Positions 9,201-19,768 are shown, counted from the stretch's first letter. The stretch: DNA of 64,000 bases from Pseudocitrobacter faecalis (GCA_003315335.1 QNRL01000008.1:124001-188000); one strand, 5' to 3'. A program made the numbers and translations. The notes: generated by a model from the letters alone, not told the origin.

Positions 9201-10045
9201 GTGAACGACTGACTGTTACCCCACTGGGGCCGTATATTGGTGCAGAAATTAGCGGTGTGGATTTAACCCGCCCGCTGAACGATAACCAGTTCGAACAGCT
9301 TTATCATGCAATGCTGCGTCATCAGGTCATTTTCTTGCGTAATCAGGTGATTACCCCTGAACTACAGCGTGACCTCGCATTGCGATTTGGCGATCTGCAT
9401 ATTCACCCGGTATATCCTCACGCGCCTGGCGTGGAGGAAATTATCGTTCTGGATACGCATGACAATAATCCACCGGATAACGATAACTGGCATACCGACG
9501 TCACGTTTATCGACACGCCGCCTGCGGGCGCGATCCTGGCGTCGAAAGAACTACCTTCTACCGGCGGTGATACGTTATGGGCAAGCGGTATTGCGGCGTG
9601 GGAGGCGCTTTCTGAGCCGTTCCGTAAACTGTTAAGCGGATTGCAGGCAGAGCACGATTTTAAGAAATCGTTCCAGGAATATAAATACCGCAAAACCGAA
9701 GAGGAGCATCAGCGCTGGCTGGAAGCAGTGGCCAAACATCCGCCATTGTTGCATCCGGTGGTGCGCACGCATCCGGTAACGGGCAAGCAGGCGCTGTTCG
9801 TTAACGAAGGATTTACGACGCGAATTGTGGATCTGTCGGAGAAAGAGAGCGAGGCGCTGCTGAGTTTTCTGTTTGCGCATATCACGAAACCAGAATTTCA
9901 GGTGCGCTGGCGCTGGCAGCCAAACGATGTGGCGATTTGGGATAACCGTGTCACGCAGCACTACGCCAATGCCGATTATTTGCCGCAGCGACGGATTATG
10001 CACCGGGCAACGATTCTGGGGGATAAGCCGTTTTATCGTGCTTGA
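9197..10045 (+). CDS. tauD: Taurine dioxygenase
   Basis: A 282-residue Fe(II)/2-oxoglutarate dioxygenase (E. coli 283) that oxidises taurine to sulfite and aminoacetaldehyde, so sulfite can enter cysteine synthesis. The iron-binding H99 and D101 lie in WHTDVTF, and the second His and the 2-oxoglutarate Arg are in the C-terminal RRIMHRATI region. It is the last gene of the tau operon, coupled to tauC by ATGA, and is followed by a palindromic repeat unit between convergent tauD and hemB. Confidence 0.95.
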   Translation: MSERLTVTPLGPYIGAEISGVDLTRPLNDNQFEQLYHAMLRHQVIFLRNQVITPELQRDLALRFGDLHIHPVYPHAPGVEEIIVLDTHDNNPPDNDNWHTDVTFIDTPPAGAILASKELPSTGGDTLWASGIAAWEALSEPFRKLLSGLQAEHDFKKSFQEYKYRKTEEEHQRWLEAVAKHPPLLHPVVRTHPVTGKQALFVNEGFTTRIVDLSEKESEALLSFLFAHITKPEFQVRWRWQPNDVAIWDNRVTQHYANADYLPQRRIMHRATILGDKPFYRA

Positions 10046-10068
10046 TGGGGGAAATGTGCGGGCTGATG

Positions 10069-10180
10069 CCCTCACCCCGGCCCTCTCCCACAGGGAGAGG
10101 GAGAAAACCGACGCAGAACTTAACAACTGTGCACAATCAGTCCCCTCTCCCTGGATGGAGGGAGAGGGTTAGGGTGAGGG
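10069..10180. repeat. Single copy of the palindromic composite unit (inverted)
   Basis: One complete unit lies between convergent tauD and hemB, in the opposite orientation to array 1. Read on the minus strand its core matches the array 1 type (GACTGATTGTGCAC... then GGTTTTCTCCC), so it is closer to array 1 than to array 2. Confidence 0.85.
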
Positions 10181-10194
10181 GGAAAAACCACCCA

Positions 10195-11169
10195 CTAGCG
10201 CAGAATTTTCTTCTCAGCCAAATCCAGCGCAAAGTAGCTAAAGATAAGATCCGCACCCGCGCGCTTAATCGCACCCAGACTTTCCAGCACGACTTTCTCT
10301 TCATCAATCGCACCCGCCTGAGCGGCGAATTTGATCATCGCGTACTCACCGCTCACCTGATATGCACCAATCGGCAGCTCTGTACGTTCACGAATATCCC
10401 GCAGAATGTCCAGATACGGACCCGCCGGCTTCACCATCAGACAATCTGCACCTTGTGCTTCATCAAGTAGTGATTCTCGTATTGCCTCGCGGCGGTTCAT
10501 AGGATTCATCTGATAGGTTTTACGGTCACCTTTCAGCGCTGTGCCTGCCGCTTCGCGGAACGGGCCATAGAACGAGGAGGCGAATTTAGTGGAGTAGGAC
10601 ATGATTGCAGTATCGGTAAAACCGGCAGCGTCCAGCGCCTGACGGATTGCCTGCACCTGACCATCCATTGCCGCAGACGGCGCGATGAAATCTGCACCTG
10701 CCGCTGCGGCAACCACCGCTTGCTTGCCCAGATTCAGCAGGGTTGCATCGTTATCCACACCGTGATCGCACAGCACGCCGCAGTGGCCGTGAGAGGTATA
10801 TTCGCAGAAGCAGGTGTCGGACATGACAATCATTTCCGGTACCGCGTCTTTACAGATGCGCGACATACGCGCCACGAGGCCGTCTTCCTTCCAGGCATCG
10901 CTGCCGGTGGCGTCGGTGTGATGCGAAATACCGAAGGTCATTACCGAGCGGATACCCGCATTCGCAATACGTTCGATTTCGCGGGCGAGATGTTTCTCCG
11001 GGATACGCATCACGCCTGGCATGGCGTCGATGGCCTTGTAGTCGTTGATCTCTTCTTCAACAAAGATCGGCAACACCAGGTCGTTTAAGCTCAGTGTTGT
11101 CTCTTCAAACATAGCGCGCAGCGCTGGCGAGCGGCGCAGACGGCGTGGGCGAGTGATTAAATCGGTCAT
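10195..11169 (-). CDS. hemB: Porphobilinogen synthase (delta-aminolevulinic acid dehydratase)
   Basis: A 324-residue cytosolic enzyme that condenses two 5-aminolevulinate molecules to porphobilinogen in heme synthesis. The zinc cysteines are seen in [18 protein letters not shown], and the two active-site lysines in YSTKFASSF and CLMVKPAG. The start is the ATG at 11169 ([12 protein letters not shown]), matching E. coli HemB; an upstream ATG would add 11 residues without homology. Convergent with tauD and divergent from the autotransporter, as in the E. coli/Salmonella layout. Confidence 0.97.
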   Translation of the reverse strand: MTDLITRPRRLRRSPALRAMFEETTLSLNDLVLPIFVEEEINDYKAIDAMPGVMRIPEKHLAREIERIANAGIRSVMTFGISHHTDATGSDAWKEDGLVARMSRICKDAVPEMIVMSDTCFCEYTSHGHCGVLCDHGVDNDATLLNLGKQAVVAAAAGADFIAPSAAMDGQVQAIRQALDAAGFTDTAIMSYSTKFASSFYGPFREAAGTALKGDRKTYQMNPMNRREAIRESLLDEAQGADCLMVKPAGPYLDILRDIRERTELPIGAYQVSGEYAMIKFAAQAGAIDEEKVVLESLGAIKRAGADLIFSYFALDLAEKKILR

Positions 11170-11718
11170 GATTTGCCTGATGTTTGTGGAACAGACCTCC
11201 ATTGTAACCGAATCATCACCGGGATGTTTTACTAAAGTTGTGCTTATAAAGGGGGAAGGCAGGGGGTGGGTAGCGCAGCAAATTTCAGGAATATCTTAAA
11301 TTATTTCAAATGATGAATGATGATATTTTTACGCGTTTTTTATATATAAAGTTTTATTTGGTTTTAATGGTATTCATAGATGCTAATTTTATTTTTGATG
11401 GTGTTGAGGGTTATTGTTTTTTTTATAGCTTTAATGAATTGTTTTTTCAAATTTTGGTGGTGAATAATTTTGTTTTTTTCTTTGATGAGAAATGAGGGAG
11501 CTTTAGGCTGGTGAGTGGTGTTATGTATTGAAAGTATTGGAGTTAATTCTTCCTGCGCTGCTCCTTTATTATTTATTTAAGTTGTCCGGATACAGACATT
11601 AAGTAAAGATTAATTGAACCTTTTACTTCGTGCATCGCATAATCGTGAGGCAACAATCTCTTTATTGCATTGTTAATTGATGGACCAACGGATATACGTC
11701 CCTGAGGAGGGATGACAA
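11170..11718. other. Long AT-rich intergenic region before the autotransporter
   Basis: About 550 bp with no credible gene. The part from about 11290 to 11600 is strikingly T/A-rich against its neighbours, the kind of DNA expected to be bound by H-NS. A 61-codon frame at 11310-11495 (poor in charge, rich in Phe) is a composition artefact. Promoters for hemB and the autotransporter must lie here, but I do not see convincing boxes. Confidence 0.6.
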
Positions 11719-14667
11719 ATGCACTCCTGGAAAAAGAAACTTGTAGTATCACAATTAGCATTGGCTTGCACTTTGGCAATCGCCTCTCAGGCAAATGCTG
11801 CGACAACTAACGACATTTCTGGCAAAACTTACAATACCTTCCACCATTACGATGATGCCACTTATGCAGATGGCGTCTACTATGATGGCTATGTAGGTTG
11901 GAATAACTACGCAACCGACAGCTTCTATAACGGCGATATCTATCCTGTTATTAACAACGCAACTGTCAATGGCGTAATTTCTACTTTCTATCTGGATGAT
12001 GGTATCTCTACCAACACCAACGATAACAGCCTGACAATTAAAAACAGCACCATCCACGGCATGATTACTTCCGAGTGCATGACCAAGGATTGTGCTGAAG
12101 GCCGCAGTACTGGCTATGTGTACGATCGTCTGACTCTGACTGTCGATAACTCGACTATTGACGATAACTACGAACATTATACTTACAACGGTAAGTATAC
12201 TGACGGTACCGCAGATACCCACGTTGTTGATGTTTATGATATGGGTACTGCCATCACTCTGGATCAAGAAGTTGATCTGGCTATTCGTAATAACTCTCAT
12301 GTAGCAGGTATCACCCTGACTCAGGGTTATGAATGGTCAGATGTCGACGATAATACCGTTGCTACTGGTGTCAACAGCCAGGAAGTATTCAACAACACGA
12401 TCACTGTTAAAGATTCTACCGTGACCTCTGGTTCATGGACTGATGAAGGAACGGATGGTTGGTTTGGTCATACGGGCAATGCCAGCAATTACAGCGGTAA
12501 AGCCACTATTGATGACATTGCAATTGCAGCAATCGCTAATCCGTATGCTGACAACGCTATGCAGACTACTGCAACCTTCGATAATTCAACCCTGATGGGC
12601 GATGTTGTTTTCTCCAGCAACTTTGATGAAAACTTCTTCCCGAATGGTGCTGATAGCTATCGCGACACCAATGCTGACGTAGATACTAATGGTTGGGATG
12701 GCACAGACCGTATGGATGTGACTCTGAACAACGGTAGTAAGTGGGTTGGTGCGGCAATGTCTGTGCATCAGGTTGATACCGATGGTGATGGTACTTACGA
12801 TGGATATGCGTCTGGCACTGAAGCCACTGCAACTCTGATCGACATCACGGCTAACAGCCTGTGGCCTGCTTCAACTGTTGGTATTGATGATTCCAACACT
12901 GCTTATAATGAAAACGATCACATTGTTGGCAACGAAGTTTACCAGAGTGGCCTGTTCACCGTGACTCTGAACGGTGCTTCAGAATGGGATACCACTAAAA
13001 CTTCTCTGATTGATACCTTAAACATTAATAGCGGTTCTCAGGTTAACGTCGCGGATTCTTCTCTGGTATCAGACACCATCTCCCTGACCGGTGGTTCTTA
13101 CCTGAATATTGGTGAAGACGGCCATGTTGCTACTGATACGCTGACCATCAACAACAGTACCGTTAAAATGTCTGATGATGTTTCTGCGGGCTGGGGTGTA
13201 ACTGATGCAGCTCTGTACGCGAACACCATTACCGTGACTAACGACGGTCTGTTGGATGTGAACGTTGATCAGTTCGATGCTAACCCGTTCCAGGCTGATA
13301 CCCTGAATCTGACCAGCACTACCGATACCGCCGGTCATATCCACGCGGGTGTGTTCGATATCCATAGCAGCGATTATGTAATGGATACTGACCTGGTCAA
13401 CGACCGCACCAACGACACGTCTAAATCTAACTACGGTTACGGTGTTATCGCTATGAACTCTGATGGTCACCTGACTATCAATGGCAATGGCGACAACGAC
13501 AGCACGACTGCATCTGTAGAAGCGGGTCAGAACGAAGTTGATAACGCTGGCGACCACGTAGCTGCTGCAACCGGTAACTACAAAGTTCGTATCGACAACG
13601 CTACGGGTAAAGGTTCTATCGCAGACTACAAAGGCAACGAGCTGGTTTATGTCAACGACAAAAACAGCACCGCGACCTTCTCTGCTGCCAACAAAGCTGA
13701 CCTGGGTGCATACACCTATCAGGCACAGCAGAAAGGCAACACGGTTGTTCTGCAACAGATGGAGCTGACCGATTACGCGAACATGGCGCTGAGCATCCCG
13801 TCTGCAAACACCAACGTGTGGAACATGCAGCAGGATACCCTGAACAATCGCCTGAACACCTCTCGTCATGGCTTTGAAGACAATGGCGGCGCGTGGGTGA
13901 GCTACTTCGGTGGCAACTTCAACGGCGACAACGGCACCATCAACTATGACCAGGATGTCAACGGCATCATGGTCGGTGTTGATAGCAAAATCGACGGTAA
14001 CAACGCTAAATGGATCGTTGGTGCTGCAGCTGCATTCGCCAAAGGCGACATGAATGACCGCACTGGTCAGGTGGATCAAGACAGCCAGTCTGCCTATGTC
14101 TACTCTTCTGCACGCTTCGCGAACAACATCTTTGTTGATGGCAACTTAAGCTACAGCCGCTTCAACAACGACCTGAGCGCAACCATGAGCAATGGCGAAT
14201 ACGTGGATGGCGACACCACTGCCGATGCATGGGGCTTTGGCTTGAAACTGGGCTACGACTGGAAAATCAACGACGCGGGTTACGTAACGCCGTACGGTGC
14301 GATTTCTGGCCTGTTCCAGTCTGGCGATAGCTACAGCCTGAGCAACGGTATGGATGTAGGTAGCCAGGACTACGACAGCCTGCGTTATGAACTGGGCGTT
14401 GATGCTGGTTACACCTTCAACTACGGTGACCAGGCTCTGACGCCTTACTTCAAACTGGCTTATGTGTATGACGATGCTAACAACGATACCAACGTCAATG
14501 GCGACAACATTGACAACGGTGTTGAAGGTTCCGCAGTACGCGTAGGCGTGGGCAGCCAGTTCAGCTTCACCAAAAACTTCAGCGCTTACACAGGTGTTAA
14601 CTACCTCGGCGGCGGCGATGTTGATCAGGATTGGGGCGCAAACGCTGGTGTTAAATACACCTGGTAA
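11719..14667 (+). CDS. Autotransporter (type Va) with beta-helical passenger
   Basis: A 982-residue outer-membrane autotransporter. The signal peptide is residues 1-27 (KKK then LALACTLAIASQANA). The passenger (about 28-720) is an Asn/Asp/Thr/Ser-rich run of beta-helix turns with repeated NNSTI/LTINNSTV-type motifs and a DTDGDGTYDG segment (353-362) that looks like a calcium loop. The beta barrel begins near residue 722 (GAWVSYFGG) and ends in GVKYTW with the expected terminal aromatic. A purine-rich GAGGAGGGA precedes the ATG. In E. coli this locus between hemB and yaiV holds the broken yaiT/yaiU (EhaC) autotransporter; here it is intact. No protease or passenger-cleavage motif is obvious. 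Adhesion or biofilm is likely by analogy, not shown. Confidence 0.88.
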   Translation: MHSWKKKLVVSQLALACTLAIASQANAATTNDISGKTYNTFHHYDDATYADGVYYDGYVGWNNYATDSFYNGDIYPVINNATVNGVISTFYLDDGISTNTNDNSLTIKNSTIHGMITSECMTKDCAEGRSTGYVYDRLTLTVDNSTIDDNYEHYTYNGKYTDGTADTHVVDVYDMGTAITLDQEVDLAIRNNSHVAGITLTQGYEWSDVDDNTVATGVNSQEVFNNTITVKDSTVTSGSWTDEGTDGWFGHTGNASNYSGKATIDDIAIAAIANPYADNAMQTTATFDNSTLMGDVVFSSNFDENFFPNGADSYRDTNADVDTNGWDGTDRMDVTLNNGSKWVGAAMSVHQVDTDGDGTYDGYASGTEATATLIDITANSLWPASTVGIDDSNTAYNENDHIVGNEVYQSGLFTVTLNGASEWDTTKTSLIDTLNINSGSQVNVADSSLVSDTISLTGGSYLNIGEDGHVATDTLTINNSTVKMSDDVSAGWGVTDAALYANTITVTNDGLLDVNVDQFDANPFQADTLNLTSTTDTAGHIHAGVFDIHSSDYVMDTDLVNDRTNDTSKSNYGYGVIAMNSDGHLTINGNGDNDSTTASVEAGQNEVDNAGDHVAAATGNYKVRIDNATGKGSIADYKGNELVYVNDKNSTATFSAANKADLGAYTYQAQQKGNTVVLQQMELTDYANMALSIPSANTNVWNMQQDTLNNRLNTSRHGFEDNGGAWVSYFGGNFNGDNGTINYDQDVNGIMVGVDSKIDGNNAKWIVGAAAAFAKGDMNDRTGQVDQDSQSAYVYSSARFANNIFVDGNLSYSRFNNDLSATMSNGEYVDGDTTADAWGFGLKLGYDWKINDAGYVTPYGAISGLFQSGDSYSLSNGMDVGSQDYDSLRYELGVDAGYTFNYGDQALTPYFKLAYVYDDANNDTNVNGDNIDNGVEGSAVRVGVGSQFSFTKNFSAYTGVNYLGGGDVDQDWGANAGVKYTW

Positions 14668-14721
14668 TGGCTCTCCGGTAGACGGGGAAGGCAACTTCCC
14701 TGTTTAACTGAAACGTTACTC

Positions 14722-14752
14722 ATGCCCGTCATTGCAATGGCGGGCATTTTTA
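14722..14752 (+). terminator. Intrinsic terminator of the autotransporter gene
   Basis: ATGCCCGTCATT pairs with AATGGCGGGCAT (one G-T pair), with a two-base gap, followed by a T run. It lies 55 bases after the stop and just before iprA. Confidence 0.8.
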
Positions 14753-14767
14753 CATGGATGGTAGAAA

Positions 14768-15394
14768 ATGCCTGCATTGAGTAAACCACTGAGCGAATTT
14801 GTTACTCTTGATAAGCACTTATCTCCTCGCGGTATCCATTTTGATTTACCGGCTGGCACTATTATCTTGCCGGAAGACAAAAAGACAGAAGACTATACCC
14901 TCGTTATCTCACAAGGCTCGGTTTCTATTAACCGCAATCCGGGCAATATCATGTTTGGCATGTCGCAAAGCCCGGCGATTTTTGGCCTTGTCGGTGCCAT
15001 TATGAAGATCCAGCAGGACTACACCATTACGACCGAAAGCGATTGTCGCGGCTATTATCTGCCCGTGCAGGATACGCTACATTGTCTGACGCGCTATCAG
15101 CTTTGGCGCGAAGCGCTCTATTGGGTGACCTGGCAACATCGTATGCTGGAAATTCGTGACGCGCAGTTGATTGGCTCCAGCAATTATCAACAGATCCGCA
15201 GTACGTTGCTGGTGATGGCGAAGTGGAATGATAATTTGCGCGCAAGGGTGGGCGTGATGAGGTTTATCCAGCACAGAACGAATATCTCGCGCTCGGTCAT
15301 TGCCGAAGTGCTCTCCGCTCTGCGTAAGGGAAATTATATCCAGATGGAAAAGGGCAAACTCGTCAGCATCACGCGTTTGCCCTACGACTATTAA
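14768..15394 (+). CDS. iprA: IprA (YaiV) winged-helix regulator
   Basis: A 208-residue protein (E. coli YaiV 207) with a CRP-like N-terminal beta-roll and a C-terminal winged helix (NISRSVIAEVLSALRKGNYI). The cAMP-binding residues of CRP are not evident. In Salmonella the homologue IprA lowers resistance to hydrogen peroxide; direct targets are unclear. It follows the autotransporter closely, separated by its terminator, and runs into ampH tail to tail with four bases shared. Regulation of the neighbouring autotransporter is conceivable but is inference. Confidence 0.88.
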   Translation: MPALSKPLSEFVTLDKHLSPRGIHFDLPAGTIILPEDKKTEDYTLVISQGSVSINRNPGNIMFGMSQSPAIFGLVGAIMKIQQDYTITTESDCRGYYLPVQDTLHCLTRYQLWREALYWVTWQHRMLEIRDAQLIGSSNYQQIRSTLLVMAKWNDNLRARVGVMRFIQHRTNISRSVIAEVLSALRKGNYIQMEKGKLVSITRLPYDY

Positions 15395-16557
15395 GAACCA
15401 GGAACGGGCAGTGGCTGATTACCGCTAAGTTCCGTCACCAGATTATTGATACCGTCGCTCATATTGACGAATCGGGTAAGCGGAGAACGGGTGACAACGA
15501 CAAAAGCGCCCACGTTTTCCTGCGGGATCATTGCCATGTAGGTAATAAATCCACCGCCGCCGCCCGTTTTCTGAATAATTCCGGGGCGACCGTTTTTGGG
15601 CGACATATAGACCCATCCCAGACCCAACGCATCCGCCTTACCGGGCACATCCATACCTACAACCCGTGTAAGCTGATTACGCTGATAAATCAACGTCTGC
15701 ATCCGATCTGCCTGATTACTGCGATGATAGAAATCAGAAGACAAATACTGTTGCATCCAGCGCATCATATCACCAGGTGTGGAATACACTCCGCCGCTGC
15801 CGACTGCAGCCAGCGTGTTGTTGCACGGGCTGGCACCTTTCTCGGCAACCATCAAACGACGGCACTGATCCGGCGACGGCGTAAAGGTCGTATCTTTCAT
15901 GCCCAATGGGCGGCTGATTTGCTCTTCAAACAGCTGTGAATAAGGCTTACCGGCGGCATTGCCCAGTGCATCGGCTAGCAGGTCGAAGGCCAGATTCGAA
16001 TAGCTGGCCTGTGTACCCGGTGCCGCTTTCAGCGTTGCATTATTCAGATAAGACCAGCGTTGCGACTGAGTCGGCCAGACAAACACCGGGCGATGCGCCG
16101 CGCCGCCCGGCTGCTCACGCGGTAGACCGCTGGTGTGCGTGGCGAGGTTGACCAGGCGAATTGGCGAGCCCTGGTAGGTCGGCACATGCGCGCCAGGTGG
16201 GGCGTACTTGCTTAACGGATCGTCAAGCTTCACCACGCCCTGGTCGAGCAGCTTCACCAGCATCTCGCTGGTCATCAGCTTGGTCAGCGACGCGATACGA
16301 ATCACAGAATCTAACTGAGGATGCACGTTGTTGCCCGGGCGGGTTTCACCAAAGCTGCGGAAGACGCGCTGGTTTCCATCGATAACCACCAGAGCCATCC
16401 CCGTGGCGCCGCTGCCGTAAAAGATATGGTTAGCATAGCGGTCGACAATGTCAGAAGCGAAAACGGGGTCGGCGATGGGCTGAGCCGCCTGGACCGATGT
16501 CAATGACGCCACGCAGAGCGCGGCAGAAAAAAGCAGACTACGTTTCAACGAAGGCAT
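15391..16557 (-). CDS. ampH: AmpH D-Ala-D-Ala carboxypeptidase/endopeptidase
   Basis: A 388-residue periplasmic penicillin-binding protein of the class C fold (E. coli 385) that trims and cleaves peptidoglycan stem peptides and takes part in peptide transport with SbmA. Motifs: S90-L-T-K93, YSN in ASYSNLAFDL and KTGGGGG. A cleavable signal ends at VQA (about 24). The ATG at 16557 adds three residues over E. coli; a TTG at codon 4 would give the shorter form, and neither has a strong Shine-Dalgarno sequence. It is divergent from sbmA, as in E. coli. Confidence 0.95.
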   Translation of the reverse strand: MPSLKRSLLFSAALCVASLTSVQAAQPIADPVFASDIVDRYANHIFYGSGATGMALVVIDGNQRVFRSFGETRPGNNVHPQLDSVIRIASLTKLMTSEMLVKLLDQGVVKLDDPLSKYAPPGAHVPTYQGSPIRLVNLATHTSGLPREQPGGAAHRPVFVWPTQSQRWSYLNNATLKAAPGTQASYSNLAFDLLADALGNAAGKPYSQLFEEQISRPLGMKDTTFTPSPDQCRRLMVAEKGASPCNNTLAAVGSGGVYSTPGDMMRWMQQYLSSDFYHRSNQADRMQTLIYQRNQLTRVVGMDVPGKADALGLGWVYMSPKNGRPGIIQKTGGGGGFITYMAMIPQENVGAFVVVTRSPLTRFVNMSDGINNLVTELSGNQPLPVPGS

Positions 16558-16981
16558 CCATAAATGAAAGGGGAGAACAGTGCTTACTTATATACACCGT
16601 GAATCGGCACCTGAGAAAGCACCATTAAACGCTATCATAGCGGGAAAAACGTAACGGTGAGTAACCGTAGATATGAAACTTTGTATTGAAGACACACTTT
16701 TGTGATCCGTCGCGTATGATAGATAAGATGAATATTCCATCCGTGTCGCTGAATACGGTTAAAAATTGAGTCAAACCGTTATGGAAACCTCGTTACAACT
16801 GAAATATCGTTAAGGCGATTTTGCACCTTTCACCGGCGAACTAAGCGCCTGTTTATCGGTCTCATTGTGCGGTTATCTCTCGTTTTTACGTGGTATCCCT
16901 TTGGTTGCAGCACATGCTGCGACAGGACTTGTGTTGTACACAGCAAACGCCAGAACCATAAGAAGTTAGCAGGAGAGCATT
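16558..16981. other. Divergent ampH/sbmA intergenic region
   Basis: 424 bp separating ampH (minus) and sbmA (plus), with no gene-like frame. In E. coli sbmA has a sigma-E promoter; I looked for GGAACTT/TCTGA-type boxes and found only a weak GGAAAC at about 16780, so I do not call one. Confidence 0.5.
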
Positions 16982-18202
16982 ATGTTTAAGTCTTTTTTCC
17001 CCAAGCCGGGGCCTTTTTTTCTCTCGGCCTTTATTTGGGCGTTGATTGCCGTCATTTTCTGGCAAGCGGGTGGAGGAAGCTGGCTGCTGAACCTGGTTCA
17101 TGCGTCGAAGGATGTGCCGATTAGCGCAGCCCGCTTCTGGTCGCTGAACTATCTGGTGTTCTATGCTTTCTACGCTATCTGCGTCGGGCTTTTCGCGCTT
17201 TACTGGTTTGTGCGCAGCCCACATCGCTGGCAGTACTGGTCGGTACTGGGTACCGCGCTGATTATTTTCGTCACCTGGTTTTTGGTGGAAGTGGGCGTGG
17301 CGGTCAACGCCTGGTATGCCCCGTTCTGGGATCTCATCCAACAGGCGCTGACCTCGCCAAATAAAGTCTCCATTAACCAGCTCTATCAGGAAGTTGGTAT
17401 TTTCCTTGGCATTGCCCTGATTGCCGTCACCGTCGGGGTGCTTAATAACTTCTTTGTCAGTCACTACGTCTTCCGCTGGCGTACCGCAATGAACGAACAC
17501 TATATGGCGCACTGGGATCACCTGCGTCATATCGAAGGTGCCGCGCAGCGTGTGCAGGAAGACACCATGCGCTTTGCCTCCACGCTTGAAGATATGGGTA
17601 CCAGCTTTATCAACGCCATCATGACGCTGATTGCCTTCCTGCCGGTGCTGGTTACGCTCTCGGCCCACGTGCCGTCGCTGCCAATTCTTGGCAGTATTCC
17701 ATATGGTCTGGTGATTGCCGCGATCATCTGGTCGCTGATGGGCACCGGGCTGCTGGCGATTGTCGGTATCAAACTGCCTGGATTGGAGTTTAAAAACCAA
17801 CGTGTGGAAGCGGCGTATCGTAAAGAGCTGGTCTATGGGGAAGATGATGAAACCCGCGCCACGCCGCCAACCGTGCGTCAACTGTTCAGCGCCGTGCGCC
17901 GTAACTATTTTCGTCTCTATTTCCACTATATGTATTTCAACATTGCCCGTATCCTGTATCTTCAGGTCGATAACGTTTTCGGTTTATTCCTGTTGTTCCC
18001 ATCGATTGCCGCTGGTGCAATCACGCTGGGCCTGATGCAGCAGATCCTCAACGTATTCGGTCAGGTGCGCGGCTCGTTCCAGTATCTGATTAGCTCCTGG
18101 ACGACGCTGGTGGAATTGATGTCTATCTACAAACGTCTGCGCAGTTTCGAGCACCAGTTGGATGACAAAGATCTCCAGGAAGTGACCCACACATTCAGTT
18201 AA
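16982..18202 (+). CDS. sbmA: Peptide antibiotic transporter SbmA
   Basis: A 406-residue inner-membrane protein (same length as E. coli) of the SbmA/BacA family, a proton-driven dimeric importer that takes in microcins B17 and J25, bleomycin and proline-rich antimicrobial peptides. Several membrane segments and the conserved [20 protein letters not shown]-type region near residue 315 are visible. AGGAG sits before the ATG. It is followed by yaiW 21 bp downstream, a conserved pair; YaiW assists SbmA-dependent peptide uptake. Confidence 0.95.
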   Translation: MFKSFFPKPGPFFLSAFIWALIAVIFWQAGGGSWLLNLVHASKDVPISAARFWSLNYLVFYAFYAICVGLFALYWFVRSPHRWQYWSVLGTALIIFVTWFLVEVGVAVNAWYAPFWDLIQQALTSPNKVSINQLYQEVGIFLGIALIAVTVGVLNNFFVSHYVFRWRTAMNEHYMAHWDHLRHIEGAAQRVQEDTMRFASTLEDMGTSFINAIMTLIAFLPVLVTLSAHVPSLPILGSIPYGLVIAAIIWSLMGTGLLAIVGIKLPGLEFKNQRVEAAYRKELVYGEDDETRATPPTVRQLFSAVRRNYFRLYFHYMYFNIARILYLQVDNVFGLFLLFPSIAAGAITLGLMQQILNVFGQVRGSFQYLISSWTTLVELMSIYKRLRSFEHQLDDKDLQEVTHTFS

Positions 18203-18223
18203 TTTCTACAAGGAAGCCGCACG

Positions 18224-19324
18224 ATGACGCCAGTATCACGTTATGTCTCACTCCCGTTAACGTTGCTGGCGGGGCTGATATTAAGCGCGTGTACCAGCCA
18301 ACAGACACCGACGCTGAAGAAGGGGGAGAAGCCCGTTGATGTGGCGTCGGTGGTGCGGCAAAAAATACCGGCCAGCGTGAAGGACAGAGATGCCTGGGCG
18401 CAGGCGCTGGCAAAAACCTTCGAAAGCCAAAAGCTGGCACCGACAAAAGAGAACATCTGTTCGGTGCTGGCGGTGGCACAGCAGGAATCGAACTATCAGG
18501 CAGATCCCGCCGTACCAGGGCTAAGTAAAATCGCCTGGCAGGAAATTGACCGTCGCGCCGAACGTATGCATGTGCCGCTGTTTCTCGTACATACCGCCCT
18601 GAAAATCACCTCGCCAAACGGTAAAAGTTACAGCGAGCGGCTGGACAACGTGAAAACAGAAAAACAGCTGAGCGCGATTTTTGACGACTTTATTAATATG
18701 GTGCCTATGGGACAGACGCTGTTTGGCTCGCTGAACCCGGTACATACGGGGGGGCCAATGCAGGTGAGCATTGCTTTTGCCGAGGCACATACGCGTGGTT
18801 ATCCGTGGAAAATGGACGGCACTGTACGTCAGGAAGTCTTCAGTCTGCGCGGTGGGTTATGGTTCGGCACGTATCATTTGCTGAACTATCCAGCCAATTA
18901 CACTGCCTCTATTTACCGATTTGCAGACTTCAACGCGGGTTGGTACGCCAGCCGTAACGCCGCATTCCAGTATGCGGTTAGTAAAGCAACCGGGGTTAAG
19001 CTGGCGCTGGATGGTGATTTAATCCGCTATGACAGCGATGAGGCGGGGAAAACCGAGCTTGCGGTACGTAAGCTTGCTGACAAACTGTCGATGAGTAATG
19101 ATGAAATCCATCGCCAGTTGAAAAAGGGCGACAGCCTGGCGTTTGAAGAAACCGAGCTTTATAAAGGCGTGTATAAAATAGCGCAGCAGAAAACCGGCAA
19201 AACGCTGGTGAAAGAGATGCTGCCAGGTATTCAACTGGAAAGCCCGAAGATCACGCGAAATCTCACCACGGCGTGGTTTGCGAAACGCGTCGACGACCGT
19301 CGGGCGAAGTGTATGGCGAACTGA
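18224..19324 (+). CDS. yaiW: YaiW outer-membrane lipoprotein
   Basis: A 366-residue lipoprotein (E. coli 364) with signal MTPVSRYVSLPLTLLAG and lipobox LSAC (Cys23). It belongs to the DUF1615 family. In E. coli YaiW works with SbmA in susceptibility to proline-rich peptides; the enzymatic role is unknown. The fold region around QQESNYQADP resembles a lysozyme-like motif, so a peptidoglycan link is possible but unproven. Co-directional with and close to sbmA; convergent with yaiY. Confidence 0.9.
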   Translation: MTPVSRYVSLPLTLLAGLILSACTSQQTPTLKKGEKPVDVASVVRQKIPASVKDRDAWAQALAKTFESQKLAPTKENICSVLAVAQQESNYQADPAVPGLSKIAWQEIDRRAERMHVPLFLVHTALKITSPNGKSYSERLDNVKTEKQLSAIFDDFINMVPMGQTLFGSLNPVHTGGPMQVSIAFAEAHTRGYPWKMDGTVRQEVFSLRGGLWFGTYHLLNYPANYTASIYRFADFNAGWYASRNAAFQYAVSKATGVKLALDGDLIRYDSDEAGKTELAVRKLADKLSMSNDEIHRQLKKGDSLAFEETELYKGVYKIAQQKTGKTLVKEMLPGIQLESPKITRNLTTAWFAKRVDDRRAKCMAN

Positions 19325-19326
19325 TA

Positions 19327-19629
19327 TTAGCGCTGGCGACGCCAGCGCATCACTAACGCCACGAAGCCTAAAATCGCACAACCGCCCAGAAACGGCACCA
19401 GACCAAACAGGGTACCGACAGCAAGCCCCATTTCTACACGCGGGCGACCCGTATCCTGCATTTGCATCAAATGCTCATAAACGCCAGGCGCGTGCACCAG
19501 CAGGTTGAGCAATTGCGCGCCGGCCCAAAAGCAGAGCAGGACAAACACCACGTAGGCGACGTTACCCGGCGCGGAAGAGGCGCTTTTTTTCCCATTAAGG
19601 ATGAGCTTTGACAAGGCGAAATCTGTCAT
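19327..19629 (-). CDS. yaiY: YaiY inner-membrane protein (DUF2755)
   Basis: A 100-residue protein (E. coli 102) with two hydrophobic segments ([16 protein letters not shown] and a C-terminal one ending in Arg residues). The start at 19629 has GGAGG upstream and matches the E. coli N-terminus (MTDFALSK); longer readings are unsupported. Function unknown. Divergent from yaiZ. Confidence 0.9.
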   Translation of the reverse strand: MTDFALSKLILNGKKSASSAPGNVAYVVFVLLCFWAGAQLLNLLVHAPGVYEHLMQMQDTGRPRVEMGLAVGTLFGLVPFLGGCAILGFVALVMRWRRQR

Positions 19630-19751
19630 AAAGACCTCCCGGACTTCATTACATGACCGTGATACTGGCATGAGTGTGACAGCCTTCCTCAATGTGCAGT
19701 ATAAGAATTATGGTAATTTCGGTTAAGGATTCGTCCTGGATTGCGCGGAGT

Positions 19752-19768
19752 TGTGTCACGATCACACA
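19752..19768. promoter_or_regulatory. CRP-like palindrome between yaiY and yaiZ
   Basis: TGTGTCACGATCACACA lies in the divergent yaiY/yaiZ region and resembles a CRP half-site pair, although the spacing is not the canonical six bases between TGTGA and TCACA. Functional status is uncertain. Confidence 0.3.

Noticed and set aside
11310-11495. 61-codon frame before the autotransporter
   Set aside because: Low-complexity Phe/Val-rich product of AT-rich DNA, no ribosome site or homology.
13069-14079. 336-codon minus-strand frame opposite the autotransporter
   Set aside because: Val/Ile-rich antisense shadow of the repetitive passenger sequence; no start context.
16770-16810. Sigma-E promoter for sbmA
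   Set aside because: GGAAAC is present but no TCTGA/TCAAA-type -10 at the right distance.
16886-17926. 346-codon minus-strand frame opposite sbmA
   Set aside because: Antisense shadow; sbmA is fully conserved in the other strand.
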